Origin: Caulobacteraceae bacterium
GTDB taxonomy: Bacteria; Pseudomonadota; Alphaproteobacteria; Caulobacterales; Caulobacteraceae
Reading direction: 5' to 3'
NCBI GenBank assembly: GCA_947475875.1
Contig: CANJME010000018.1
Span: 1 to 50,098, forward strand
Length of the DNA: 50,098 nt
The notes under the pieces were generated by a model, which was not told the DNA's origin, made no database searches, and saw only the letters and a list, made by a program, of their open reading frames with translations. The number at the start of each line of letters is the position of its first letter. Position 1 is the first letter of the stretch. Position numbers and translations under genes: made by a program. Positions 33,927 through 43,421 of this stretch are shown here, piece after piece.

Positions 33927-34313
33927 ATGATGACCAAGATGCTTGCTACGGGCGCGGCCCTGGGCGCACTGGCGTTCGCCGGCGCGGCCCTCGCCCAGCC
34001 GGGCGCTTATGAAAGGGACGGCATTCCCGCCTCCAGCCCGACGTCTCCCAGCACGGTCAATCCGATGCCGGAGAGCGCGTGGCCGGAAGCCGCGGCGGTA
34101 ACCGAAAAGTCCACGGTCAAGGCCCAGGCCGAAGCCAGGATTGAAGCGGACCTTGCGGCCCGCACCCCGCTCAACGTCGATGTCGCCGCCAGGCTTGGCC
34201 TGCCGGTCGAGATCGTCGCCAGCGCGCCCGTGCCCGACACCCCCGCCAACCGCGCCATGTATGGCGGCCCGATGAGCCACGCGGGCAAGCAGACCAGACC
34301 CGCCGGAAACTGA
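33927..34313 (+). CDS. Secreted protein of unknown function, second tandem paralog
   Basis: This 128-residue protein has a signal peptide (KMLATGAALGALAFAGAALA) and the same C-terminal signature as the gene at 33470: PVEIVASAPVPDT, NRAMYGGPMSHAGK and the end RPAGN. Its middle is longer and diverged (MPESAWPEAAAVTEKSTVKA). The two genes clearly arose by duplication, then diverged outside the motif. It has GGAGAG before its start and is followed by the glyQ-upstream terminator. Confidence 0.75.
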   Translation: MMTKMLATGAALGALAFAGAALAQPGAYERDGIPASSPTSPSTVNPMPESAWPEAAAVTEKSTVKAQAEARIEADLAARTPLNVDVAARLGLPVEIVASAPVPDTPANRAMYGGPMSHAGKQTRPAGN

Positions 34314-34372
34314 TCCCCCTCATTCCGGCGTTACCGAGCGCGCGTTCCTCCCCCCTCGCGCGCTTGATGATG

Positions 34373-34405
34373 AAGTCGGCGGGCCCTATGGTCCGCCGAC
34401 TTTTT
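34373..34405 (+). terminator. Intrinsic terminator before glyQ
   Basis: AAGTCGGCGG (34373-34382) and CCGCCGACTT (34393-34402) form perfect 10-bp arms around a 10-nt loop and run into TTTTT (34401-34405). It ends the tandem paralog unit 23 nt before the glyQ start. Because it is so close, an attenuator role for glyQ is conceivable, but I see no anti-terminator partner. Confidence 0.8.
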
Positions 34406-34427
34406 CACGCCTCCCCCGGGGATAGTT

Positions 34428-35329
<902 letters not shown>

Positions 35330-35333
<4 letters not shown>

Positions 35334-35827
35334 GAGCCCTGACCTTCCTTGCCCTCGCCACGGCGCTTTGCCTCTCCGCCTGCGGCGACAAGAACAAGGG
35401 ACCGACCGTCATGGTCGGCAAGGACGATGCGGCCATGAAGGCTGCCGTCGAGCAGGCGAGGGCGAGCCTGCCGACCTTCTGGGCGCTCTATGAAGCCAAG
35501 GACCCGTCGCGGACCGAGTTCGCGGTCAACGCCAAAATGCCGACCCCCTCGGGCGAGTTCGAAGCCATCTGGATCGGCGTCTCTGGTCACAGCGATGGCA
35601 AGGTGGGCGGCGTTCTCGCCAACGAGCCCGAAGCCATGCCGGACAAGCACCTGGGCACGGCGGTGCAGATCCTGGAGTCCGACATCGAGGACTGGAGCTA
35701 CCGCAAGGACGGAAAGACCTGGGGCAGCTACACCACCCGGGTGATCATTCCCCGCCTGTCGAAAGAACAGCAGAGCGACGTCAGAGCCCAGCTCTCGGCC
35801 AGCCCCACCGAACAGGCCGCCCCCTGA
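35330..35827 (+). CDS. DUF2314 lipoprotein between glyQ and glyS
   Basis: This 165-residue protein has a lipoprotein signal ([18 protein letters not shown], lipobox LSAC) and a DUF2314 domain ([60 protein letters not shown]). It should be membrane-anchored and periplasmic. It is coupled at both ends: ATGA with glyQ and TGATG with glyS. No role in tRNA charging is implied; it appears to have been captured in the operon. Confidence 0.88.
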
Positions 35828-37902
35828 TGCCCCAACTTCTGCTTGAACTGTTCTCCGAGGAAATTCCCGCGCGCATGCAGGCCAACGCCGCACGCGATCT
35901 GGAGCGCATGGCCCGCGAGCGGCTGGAAGCGGACGGTCTCGGTGACGCGCGCATCCACACCTATGCCGGACCCCGGCGCCTGACGCTCGTGGCCGATAAC
36001 CTGCCGGCAGCGCAAGCCGACCGGTCCGAAGAACTCAAAGGCCCCAAGGTCGGCGCGCCGCCCCAGGCCATGGAAGGCTTCCTGCGCAAGGTGGGGCTGA
36101 CCCAATCTGACCTCACCGAACGCGACGGCGTCTGGTTCGCGACCGTCTCGTCCAAGGGCAAGCCGACGGCCGATGTGATCGCGGCGATGGTCGAGGAGAT
36201 CGTCCGCAATTTCCCGTGGCCGAAATCGATGAAGTGGGGGACCTGCTCCCTGCGCTGGGTGCGGCCCCTGCAGCGCATCCTCTGCGTGTTCGACGGCGCG
36301 GTGGTTCCCATCGATATCGAGGGCATCAAGTCCGGCAACCTCACCGAAGGCCACCGTTTCATGGGAACCGAGCAGGGGCCCTTCGCGGTGACTGATTTCA
36401 CCAGCTATGCGCTTGGCCTCGATCGCCGGTTCGTGGTGCTGGAAGCGGACGAGCGCAGGAAACGCATCCTCGAAGGCGCCAAGGCCGTTTGCGCGGCCAA
36501 GGGCCTGGAGCTGGTCGAAGACGAAGGCCTGCTGGAAGAAGTCGCCGGCCTCGCCGAATGGCCGGTCCCCATCCTCGGCGACATGGACCCGAGCTTCCTC
36601 GACCTGCCCCCCGAGGTGATCCGCACCTCGATGCGCACCCACCAGAAGTACTTCGCCGTGCGCGTGCCGCTCGATCTGCGCCTCGCGCCTCATTTTGTGG
36701 TCGTCGCGAATATTTCTGCCACCGATGGCGGAAAGGCGATTGCCGCCGGCAATGCAAGAGTGCTCTCAGCGCGCCTGAATGACGCCCGCTTCTTCTGGGA
36801 CGAAGATAGAAAGCCCGGGAAGTTTGAGCTTTGGCAAGAAAAGCTAGCTGGCGTCACGTTTCACGCTCAGCTCGGCTCGATGGCTCAACGTGTGGAGCGC
36901 ATCAAGGCGCTTTCCAAATCGGTTGCTGTGGCTTTTGGCGAAGACCCTGTGGACGCGGAGTTTGCCGCCGGTCTTGCTAAGGCCGACCTTGTGTCCGCGA
37001 TGGTTGGCGAGTTTCCTGAACTGCAAGGAATTATGGGTGCGTACTACGCCGAACAATTCGGCAGACAGATCACAAGCGCGATCAGGGACCACTATAAACC
37101 CCAGGGGCGGTCAGATGAATTGCCGTCGACAAGGTTGGCGTGTGCCGTTGCGGTCGCTGACAAGTTCGACAGCTTGGTTTCGTTCTTCCACATCGGAGAG
37201 AAACCGACAGGTTCCAAAGACCCGTTCGCTCTGCGACGTGCGGCCTTGGGGATTGTTCGCATCCTGATCGAAACCGGGACTCGGCTTTCCGTTTTGACCC
37301 TTCTTACCGACGAGGTTGTTGCGCGGTCGGTACCTGGGGCGAACGCACTAGCGCTCAAGGACGGTGTCCCAGTTACTTCACTTGAAGTCCTCGAATTCCT
37401 TGCTGATCGTCTGAAGGTCCAACTCCGCGACCAAGGCAAACGCCACGATCTCGTGGACGCCGTCTTCGCCCTCGGCGACGACGATCTGGTCCGCATCGTC
37501 GCGCGCGTCGAAGCGCTCGACAAATTCCTGGCCACCGATGACGGCGCAAACCTGCTGGCGGGCTACAAACGCGCCGCCAATATTCTGCGCTCGGAAGAGA
37601 AGAAGGCGCCGCTTCCGGTGTTCGCGAAGCCGATGCGCATGCCGGGCGCCCCGGCGGCCGAAATCACCCTGATCGCCGTGCTGCACGATGTGGCGCCCAA
37701 GGTCGAAGCGGCGCTTGAAACCGAAGACTTCGCCGCTGCCATGACCGCGCTCGCGGCCCTGCGCCAGCCGGTCGATACCTTCTTCGACGATGTGATGGTC
37801 AATTCCACCGTCGCCACCGAACGCGACAACCGCCTGCGCCTGCTCATGCAGGTCCGCGACCTGATGGGCCGGGTGGCGGACTTTTCGCAGGTTTCGGGGT
37901 AA
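35827..37902 (+). CDS. glyS: Glycyl-tRNA synthetase beta subunit
   Basis: This 691-residue subunit binds tRNA and completes the glycyl-tRNA synthetase with glyQ. It starts LLLELFSEEIPARMQANAA and has FMGTEQGPF-type and MRTHQKYFAV motifs, the HD-like core and a C-terminal anticodon-binding region (DDVMVNSTVATERDNRLRLL). About 36700-37440 (residues 292-538) uses many AT-ending and rare codons (AGA, CTA, TCA), unlike the GC-ending codons on both sides, yet the reading frame and protein motifs continue without a break. Confidence 0.95.
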   Translation: MPQLLLELFSEEIPARMQANAARDLERMARERLEADGLGDARIHTYAGPRRLTLVADNLPAAQADRSEELKGPKVGAPPQAMEGFLRKVGLTQSDLTERDGVWFATVSSKGKPTADVIAAMVEEIVRNFPWPKSMKWGTCSLRWVRPLQRILCVFDGAVVPIDIEGIKSGNLTEGHRFMGTEQGPFAVTDFTSYALGLDRRFVVLEADERRKRILEGAKAVCAAKGLELVEDEGLLEEVAGLAEWPVPILGDMDPSFLDLPPEVIRTSMRTHQKYFAVRVPLDLRLAPHFVVVANISATDGGKAIAAGNARVLSARLNDARFFWDEDRKPGKFELWQEKLAGVTFHAQLGSMAQRVERIKALSKSVAVAFGEDPVDAEFAAGLAKADLVSAMVGEFPELQGIMGAYYAEQFGRQITSAIRDHYKPQGRSDELPSTRLACAVAVADKFDSLVSFFHIGEKPTGSKDPFALRRAALGIVRILIETGTRLSVLTLLTDEVVARSVPGANALALKDGVPVTSLEVLEFLADRLKVQLRDQGKRHDLVDAVFALGDDDLVRIVARVEALDKFLATDDGANLLAGYKRAANILRSEEKKAPLPVFAKPMRMPGAPAAEITLIAVLHDVAPKVEAALETEDFAAAMTALAALRQPVDTFFDDVMVNSTVATERDNRLRLLMQVRDLMGRVADFSQVSG

Positions 37903-37934
37903 GAGCGGCCATCGCGAGTCTGCCCGGAGTTCCA

Positions 37935-40586
37935 ATGACGCAGTGGGTCTACAGTTTCGGCGGCGGGTCGGCGCAGGGCGACGCCTCGATGAAGAATCTG
38001 CTGGGCGGCAAGGGGGCGAACCTGGCCGAGATGAGCTCGCTCGGCCTGCCAGTGCCGCCCGGCTTCACCATCACCACCGAGGCCTGCGTCCACTATTACG
38101 CCAATGAGCGCGCCTATCCCGATGGGCTGGAAGCGCAGGTCCGCGCCGGCCTTTCCGCTGTCGAAAAGACCACCGGCAAAACCTTCGGCGATGCGAAGAA
38201 CCCGCTGCTGGTCTCGGTCCGCTCCGGCGCCCGCGCTTCCATGCCCGGCATGATGGATACGGTGCTGAACCTCGGTCTCAACGACGCCACCGTAGAGGGC
38301 CTGGCCGCCCTGGCGGGCCGCCGCTTCGCGCTCGATTCCTACCGCCGCTTTATCCAGATGTACTCGAACGTGGTCCTGGATATCGACCACCACCTGTTCG
38401 AGGAGATCCTCGACGAGCACAAGGAACGCCTCGACGTTTCCATCGACACCGCGCTCGAAGCTGAGGACTGGCAAGCCGTGGTCGCTGACTACAAACAGCT
38501 GGTCGAACGCACCCTCGGAAAACCCTTCCCGCAGGATCCGGCCAACCAGCTCTGGGGCGCCGTCGCCGCCGTCTTCGCCAGCTGGATGAACGACCGGGCC
38601 AAGTTCTATCGCCGCATGCACGACATCCCCGAAAGCTGGGGCACCGCCGTCAACGTGCAGTCCATGGTGTTCGGCAACATGGGAGAAACCAGCGCCACGG
38701 GCGTTGCCTTCACCCGCAATCCGTCCACCGGAGAGGCCCGCCTCTACGGCGAATTCCTGATCAACGCCCAGGGCGAGGACGTGGTCGCCGGCATCCGCAC
38801 GCCCCAGGCCCTGACCAAGGCCGCCCGCGAGGAAATGCACGAAACCCGGCCCTCCATGGAAGAGGCCATGCCCACCGTCTTCGCCGAGTTCCAGGCCACG
38901 GTAAACCGCCTCGAGCGCCACTACCGCGACATGCAGGACATCGAGTTCACGGTCGAACAGGGCCGACTCTACATGCTGCAGACCCGGGGCGGCAAACGCA
39001 CCGCCAAGGCCGCTCTGAAGATCGCCGTGGACCTCGCCGCCGAGGGCCTGATCAGCCACGACGAGGCCGTCATGCGCATCGATCCGGCCTCGCTCGATCA
39101 GCTCCTGCACCCCACCATCGACCCGAACGCCGCCCGCGACGTCATCGCCAAGGGCCTGCCCGCCTCGCCGGGCGCTGCCACCGGCATCGTCATCTTCGAC
39201 GCCGACGAGGCCGAACGCCGGGGGCTTTCGGGCGAGGCCGTCATCCTGGTCCGCGAAGAAACCAGCCCGGAAGACATCCACGGCATGCATGCGGCCCGCG
39301 CCATCCTGACCGCGCGCGGCGGCATGACCAGCCACGCGGCCGTGGTCGCGCGCGGCATGGGCCGGCCTTGCGTCTGCGGCGCGTCCGACCTGCGCATCGA
39401 CGAGGCCGCCGGCCAGTTCACCGTGCGCGGCCGCACCTTCAAGGTCGGCGAAGTGATCACCATCGACGGCTCGAAAGGCGAGGTTCTGGCCGGGTCAGTC
39501 GCCATGATCGAGCCGGAGTTGTCGGGCGACTTCTCGCGCCTGATGACCTGGGCCGACGCCGCCCGCCGCCTGAAGGTCCGCGCCAACGCCGAGACCGTGC
39601 TCGACGCGAAAACCGCCCGCCAGTTCGGGGCCGAGGGCATCGGCCTTTGCCGCACCGAGCACATGTTCTTTGACGCCACCCGCATCGCTGCCGTGCGCGA
39701 GATGATTCTGGCTGATGGAGAGCAGGGCAGGCGGGCCGCGCTCGCCAAGATCGAGCCGTTCCAGCGCGCGGATTTTCTTCAGCTTTTCGAGATCATGGCC
39801 GGTCTGCCCGTGACCATCCGCCTGCTCGACCCGCCGCTACACGAGTTCCTGCCGCACACCGCCGAGGACGTCGAGGCAGTCGCCCAGGCCACCGGCCTTG
39901 ATCCCGCCAAGCTGCTGCAACGGGCCCGGGACCTGCGCGAATCCAACCCCATGCTGGGCCACCGCGGCTGCCGCCTCGGCGTCTCCTATCCCGAGATCTA
40001 CGAAATGCAGGTTCGCGCCATCATCGAGGCCGCCTGCGAGATGGAAACCGCGCCGGAACTCGAAATCATGCACCCCCTCGTCGGCAAGGGCGAGGAGATG
40101 AAGTACCTGCGCGAGCTCACCGACCGCGCCGCCCGCCAGGCCATGGAAGAGATGGGCAAGACCGTCGCCTACAAGGTGGGCGCCATGATCGAACTCCCGC
40201 GGGCCGCCATCCGGGCCGGGGACCTGGCCGAACACGCCGAATTCTTCTCGTTCGGCACCAATGACCTGACCCAGACTACCTTTGGCATCAGCCGCGATGA
40301 CTCGGGGCGCTTCCTCAACGCCTATGTGGACAAGGGCATCTATGAGAAGGACCCCTTCGTCAGTCTCGACCAGGAAGGCGTCGGCGACCTGATCCGCATC
40401 GCCACCGAACGGGGCAGGGCGGTCCGCCCGGACGTCAAACTCGGCATCTGCGGCGAGCACGGGGGAGACCCCGCCTCCATCGCCTTCTGCGAAGACACCG
40501 GCCTGGACTACGTCTCCTGCAGCCCCTACCGCGTGCCGATCGCGCGCCTGGCCGCCGCTCAGGCGGCCCTGGCGAAGAAGTCATGA
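37935..40586 (+). CDS. ppdK: Pyruvate, phosphate dikinase
   Basis: This 883-residue enzyme interconverts pyruvate, ATP and phosphate with phosphoenolpyruvate, AMP and pyrophosphate. The three parts are clear: an N-terminal nucleotide-binding domain (KNLLGGKGANLAEMSSLGLP), the phospho-histidine domain with GGMTSHAAVVARGMGRPCVC and the catalytic histidine, and a C-terminal TIM-barrel domain with GLCRTEHMF and GICGEHGGDPASI. Length is normal. It is followed by an intergenic repeat and meaB. Confidence 0.96.
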   Translation: MTQWVYSFGGGSAQGDASMKNLLGGKGANLAEMSSLGLPVPPGFTITTEACVHYYANERAYPDGLEAQVRAGLSAVEKTTGKTFGDAKNPLLVSVRSGARASMPGMMDTVLNLGLNDATVEGLAALAGRRFALDSYRRFIQMYSNVVLDIDHHLFEEILDEHKERLDVSIDTALEAEDWQAVVADYKQLVERTLGKPFPQDPANQLWGAVAAVFASWMNDRAKFYRRMHDIPESWGTAVNVQSMVFGNMGETSATGVAFTRNPSTGEARLYGEFLINAQGEDVVAGIRTPQALTKAAREEMHETRPSMEEAMPTVFAEFQATVNRLERHYRDMQDIEFTVEQGRLYMLQTRGGKRTAKAALKIAVDLAAEGLISHDEAVMRIDPASLDQLLHPTIDPNAARDVIAKGLPASPGAATGIVIFDADEAERRGLSGEAVILVREETSPEDIHGMHAARAILTARGGMTSHAAVVARGMGRPCVCGASDLRIDEAAGQFTVRGRTFKVGEVITIDGSKGEVLAGSVAMIEPELSGDFSRLMTWADAARRLKVRANAETVLDAKTARQFGAEGIGLCRTEHMFFDATRIAAVREMILADGEQGRRAALAKIEPFQRADFLQLFEIMAGLPVTIRLLDPPLHEFLPHTAEDVEAVAQATGLDPAKLLQRARDLRESNPMLGHRGCRLGVSYPEIYEMQVRAIIEAACEMETAPELEIMHPLVGKGEEMKYLRELTDRAARQAMEEMGKTVAYKVGAMIELPRAAIRAGDLAEHAEFFSFGTNDLTQTTFGISRDDSGRFLNAYVDKGIYEKDPFVSLDQEGVGDLIRIATERGRAVRPDVKLGICGEHGGDPASIAFCEDTGLDYVSCSPYRVPIARLAAAQAALAKKS

Positions 40587-40589
40587 GCG

Positions 40590-40710
40590 TTCCCTCCCGC
40601 TTGTCGGGAGGGTGGCTCGACGCGAAGCGTCGAGACGGGTGGGCGAGTCAGCCAGGAGCGGCCCACCCTGGCCGCTACGCGGCCTGCCCCTCCCGACAAG
40701 CGGGAGGGAA
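40590..40710. repeat. Intergenic palindromic repeat supplying the meaB ribosome-binding site
   Basis: Arms 40590-40612 and 40688-40710 are perfect 23-bp inverted copies (CCCTCCCG...CGGGAGGG). Inside are a stem CTCGACGC-GAA-GCGTCGAG (40616-40634) and an 8-bp stem 40637-40644/40661-40668. It fills the ppdK-meaB gap and resembles the REP-like intergenic repeats found in many copies in Caulobacterales. The right arm ends 2 nt before the meaB GTG and holds its GGGAGG Shine-Dalgarno sequence. Confidence 0.85.
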
Positions 40711-40712
40711 GA

Positions 40713-41627
40713 GTGAATCTTGAATCCCTCAAAGCCGGCGGCAAGCGCGCTTTGGCCGAGGCCATCGCCGCACTGGAATCCCGTCCTGACGATCCCGAAG
40801 TCCAGGGGCTGCTCGAGGAGGCCTGGGATGCCCAGACCGGCATCGCCATCGGCCTGACCGGCCCGCCCGGGGTCGGCAAGTCCACCCTCGCCAACGCCCT
40901 GGTCAAAGCCTTTCGCGGACGCGGCAAAACCATCGCCGTCGCCGCCGTCGACCCATCCTCCCGCGCCTCGCGCGGGGCCATCCTGGGCGACCGCGCCCGC
41001 ATCGACGCCGATCCGGCCGACACCGGGATTTTCGTCCGCTCCTTCGCCGCCCGCGACCGGCTGGGAGGTCTGGCCGATCTCGCCGCCCCAGCCACGGTGC
41101 TCTTCCGCGCCCTCTATGATGTTGTGCTGATCGAAACCGTCGGCGTCGGCCAGAGCGAGACCGAGATCGCCGACATCGCCGACCTCGTGGTCTTCTGCGC
41201 CCAGCCCGCCTCGGGCGACGCCCTTCAGTTCATGAAGGCCGGCGTCATGGAAATCCCCGACCTCGCCGTCGTCACCAAGTCCGACATGGGCGCCGCCGCC
41301 CGGCGGGCCGCCGCAGATCTGAAGGGCGCGCTGGCGCTGGCCGTGCGTGACGGCGCCCCGCCGAAGGTCATGACCTGTTCAGCCAACACCGGCGAAGGCC
41401 TGCCGGAACTCACCGACGCTCTGCTCACCGCCGCTGGATCGCAGACCGGCCCACGCCTGATCGCCCGGCGCCGGGCCCAGGGCCAGGCCTGGATCGACCA
41501 GTCGCTGAAAGCCCGTTTCGGGCGGGAGGGCTATGCCGCCGCCGGGTCGGAAACCTTGCTCAGGCCCGGCGAAACCCCCTTTGCCCGCGAACGCACGGCT
41601 GCCTCTGTCATCCGACAACGGGGCTGA
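40713..41627 (+). CDS. meaB: MeaB/ArgK-family GTPase, methylmalonyl-CoA mutase chaperone
   Basis: This 304-residue G3E-class GTPase protects and reactivates B12-dependent methylmalonyl-CoA mutase. It has Walker A (GLTGPPGVGKSTLANAL), AVDPSSRASRGAILGDRARI, ETVGVGQSETEIADIADLVV, VTKSDM (the guanine-recognition motif) and SANTGEGLPEL. Length is normal. The start is GTG 40713; its ribosome-binding site is in the repeat just upstream. No mutase gene is in the window. Confidence 0.9.
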   Translation: MNLESLKAGGKRALAEAIAALESRPDDPEVQGLLEEAWDAQTGIAIGLTGPPGVGKSTLANALVKAFRGRGKTIAVAAVDPSSRASRGAILGDRARIDADPADTGIFVRSFAARDRLGGLADLAAPATVLFRALYDVVLIETVGVGQSETEIADIADLVVFCAQPASGDALQFMKAGVMEIPDLAVVTKSDMGAAARRAAADLKGALALAVRDGAPPKVMTCSANTGEGLPELTDALLTAAGSQTGPRLIARRRAQGQAWIDQSLKARFGREGYAAAGSETLLRPGETPFARERTAASVIRQRG

Positions 41628-41934
41628 ACTTCGTGTGGCCTATGCGCCACAACCCGCCGCCACTTGCAGCCAAGCCTGAAACCGCCGCCTGAGTGAGCCC
41701 GTTGGTCCTGCGGCTGGCGAGGCGTTCCCGAAAGGTGGGCCGATCAGCAGGAGTTGTAGAATCTGTGTTCAAATGAGGTCCTGATCGCCCCAGCTCGGCC
41801 ACAAACTGTGGCCTGACGGCGACAGGCATAGCCCCATCCCGTTTCTCAGCTAAGCCATTCAAAAAAGGGCGCAATCCCGCCGTTATTGCGTGGAGTTTCG
41901 ACCGCTCTCTTGTTCTTTTAAAAGGATTCTCCCC
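41628..41934. other. Intergenic region before the first beta-barrel gene
   Basis: This 307-bp gap holds two small hairpins with related stems: TGTGGC-N6-GCCACA (41634-41651), just past the meaB stop, and GGCCACA-AAC-TGTGGCC (41797-41813). The stretch before 41935 is AT-richer and ends in AAAAGGATT, the ribosome-binding site. A minus-strand frame covering much of the gap (41608-41874) is not considered a gene. Confidence 0.5.
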
Positions 41935-42516
41935 ATGAAGACTCTACTCGCACTCGCACTCGCGGCCGCCTCGGCCGCTATCGCGCTGGCCGCTCCCGCC
42001 TTCGCGGAAACCCAGGCCTCTGTCGGCTATTCGAGTTTTGACGTCGGCTCCAGCAATCTGAACGCCATCACCGGCCGCGTCGGCTGGGCTCCGGGCTCTC
42101 CGTCGAATGGCATGAGCGAACTGGCGTTTGGCGTTGAGGGCGAGGTCTCACTCGGCCTCGGCGACGACACCACCGGGACAGGAACCTCGCGGGTCAGTTC
42201 CAAGCTGAGCTCCGAGTACGGCGTGTTCGGAACCCTGACCGCCGCGACCGACGGCTTCTCGGCCTTCGCCCGGGTTGGTTTCGCCAATATCGACGCCAAG
42301 ACAACCTTGGGAACCGGCACGACCGCCACCCACAGCTCGGACAGCGAAGGTGGCCTCGCCTACGGCGCCGGCGCTTCGTTGAACCTCGGTGACAACAGCG
42401 CCGTTCGGGCTGACTACACCCACTATGACGTCAACCTGGGCGCAACGCCCACTCCGGCCTTCAAGGGCCATGACGCCAACGTCTGGTCGGTGAGCTTCGT
42501 GCGCCGCTTCAAATAG
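41935..42516 (+). CDS. Outer-membrane beta-barrel protein, first of a tandem pair
   Basis: This 193-residue protein has a signal peptide ending APAFAETQ and alternating beta-strand segments such as GYSSFDVGSSNLNAITGRVG, GLAYGAGASLNLGDNSAVRA and a last strand VWSVSFVRRFK that ends in an aromatic-basic signature. It matches small OmpA/porin-family barrels with about eight strands. AAAAGGATT precedes the ATG. A paralog follows after a terminator. Confidence 0.82.
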   Translation: MKTLLALALAAASAAIALAAPAFAETQASVGYSSFDVGSSNLNAITGRVGWAPGSPSNGMSELAFGVEGEVSLGLGDDTTGTGTSRVSSKLSSEYGVFGTLTAATDGFSAFARVGFANIDAKTTLGTGTTATHSSDSEGGLAYGAGASLNLGDNSAVRADYTHYDVNLGATPTPAFKGHDANVWSVSFVRRFK

Positions 42517-42542
42517 GGTCCTTTTTCGCAAAAAAGTCCCTT

Positions 42543-42576
42543 CGAGGGCGCGTTCCATGACCGGGGCGCGCCCTCG
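42543..42576 (+). terminator. Terminator after the first beta-barrel gene
   Basis: CGAGGGCGCG (42543-42552) and CGCGCCCTCG (42567-42576) form perfect 10-bp arms around a 14-nt loop, followed by ATTGCTTTT. It lies 26 nt after the stop of the gene at 41935. Confidence 0.7.
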
Positions 42577-42755
42577 ATTGCTTTTGGGGCTGGCGTTTCG
42601 GCGCCGGGCCGGACAGAAATGGAGTCGAAACTGTGGCGCTCGCGCTACAGGAGGTGGGAGCAATCTAGTTCATATATGCCCGTTGAAAGCGGGGGTGCTT
42701 TTCGGCCCGTCTCGTTTGTCGGATACTCTAGGTTCAAAAAACAAAGGATTCGCCC

Positions 42756-43358
42756 ATGAAAAAGCTTCTTGCCCTTGCGGCCGTCGCCTCCGTGACAGCC
42801 TTCGCGGCTCCGGCTTTCGCCGACACTAGCGCGTCACTCGGTTGGACGGAGTGGACGATCGCCGATTTCGACGCCAACACGATCACGGGAACCGCGTCCT
42901 GGAATCAGGGCCACTTCGGTGTTCAGGTCGAAGGCGCCTACGGTATTTCCAACACCAAGGTGGTCAACCCCGGGTCGGGCCACACTGATGAGTTCAGCAT
43001 TCGGTCCGAAATGGGCGTTTTCGCGACGGCCCAATTTGATGTTGCCGATAACTTCGCCATTGCCGCCCGCGCTGGTCTGGCGACCGTGAACGCGAAAGAG
43101 CGTGATCTTGCCACCAACACCCACCAGATCGACAACAACGGCGGCCCGGCGTACGGCGTCAGTGCGACCTGGATGTTCTCGGAAGCGACCGGCCTGCGTC
43201 TCGACTACACCCAATACAACGTCGACCTGGGCAAGGATCTGACCAAGGCCGGTTTCCCGCCGTCGTACTCCAATGAAGATCTGTCAACGATCTCGCTGAG
43301 CCTGGTGCGCAAGTTCGGCCTCGCCAAGCCGGCCGCTCCGGCGGAAGCCCCCAAGTAA
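42756..43358 (+). CDS. Outer-membrane beta-barrel protein, second of a tandem pair
   Basis: This 200-residue protein has a signal peptide (KKLLALAAVASVTAFAAPAF) and an eight-strand barrel pattern similar to the gene at 41935, sharing the DYTxYxVxLG strand (LRLDYTQYNVDLG here) and a last strand ISLSLVRKFG. It then has an extra proline-alanine tail (LAKPAAPAEAPK), which would lie in the periplasm. It has its own AAAGGATT ribosome-binding site and a terminator on each side, so it can be expressed on its own. Confidence 0.82.
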   Translation: MKKLLALAAVASVTAFAAPAFADTSASLGWTEWTIADFDANTITGTASWNQGHFGVQVEGAYGISNTKVVNPGSGHTDEFSIRSEMGVFATAQFDVADNFAIAARAGLATVNAKERDLATNTHQIDNNGGPAYGVSATWMFSEATGLRLDYTQYNVDLGKDLTKAGFPPSYSNEDLSTISLSLVRKFGLAKPAAPAEAPK

Positions 43359-43383
43359 TATCAGTTTCGAACAACGACTTTGA

Positions 43384-43413
43384 GGGCGCGCTTTCCGAAA
43401 GGAGAGCGCGCCC
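43384..43413 (+). terminator. Terminator after the second beta-barrel gene
   Basis: Arms 43384-43396 and 43401-43413 pair over 13 bp with one wobble around a GAAA tetraloop, a very stable hairpin. It also lies just past the minus-strand regulator gene ending at 43422 and may act in both directions. The stem core GGGCGCGC is like that of the terminator at 42543. Confidence 0.75.
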
Positions 43414-43421
43414 TGATCGTT

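Noticed and set aside
34314-34427. T-box or glycine riboswitch upstream of glyQ
   Set aside because: Only one simple terminator hairpin is present; no specifier stem, T-box sequence or aptamer pattern is visible.
37563-39335. 590-codon minus-strand frame across glyS and ppdK
   Set aside because: It is the antisense shadow of two certain genes and results from high GC at third positions; similar long frames lie opposite valS and the TPR gene.
41608-41874. Minus-strand frame of 88 codons between meaB and the beta-barrel gene
   Set aside because: It runs antisense into the meaB end, has no ribosome-binding site or recognisable motif, and its codon pattern is not gene-like.
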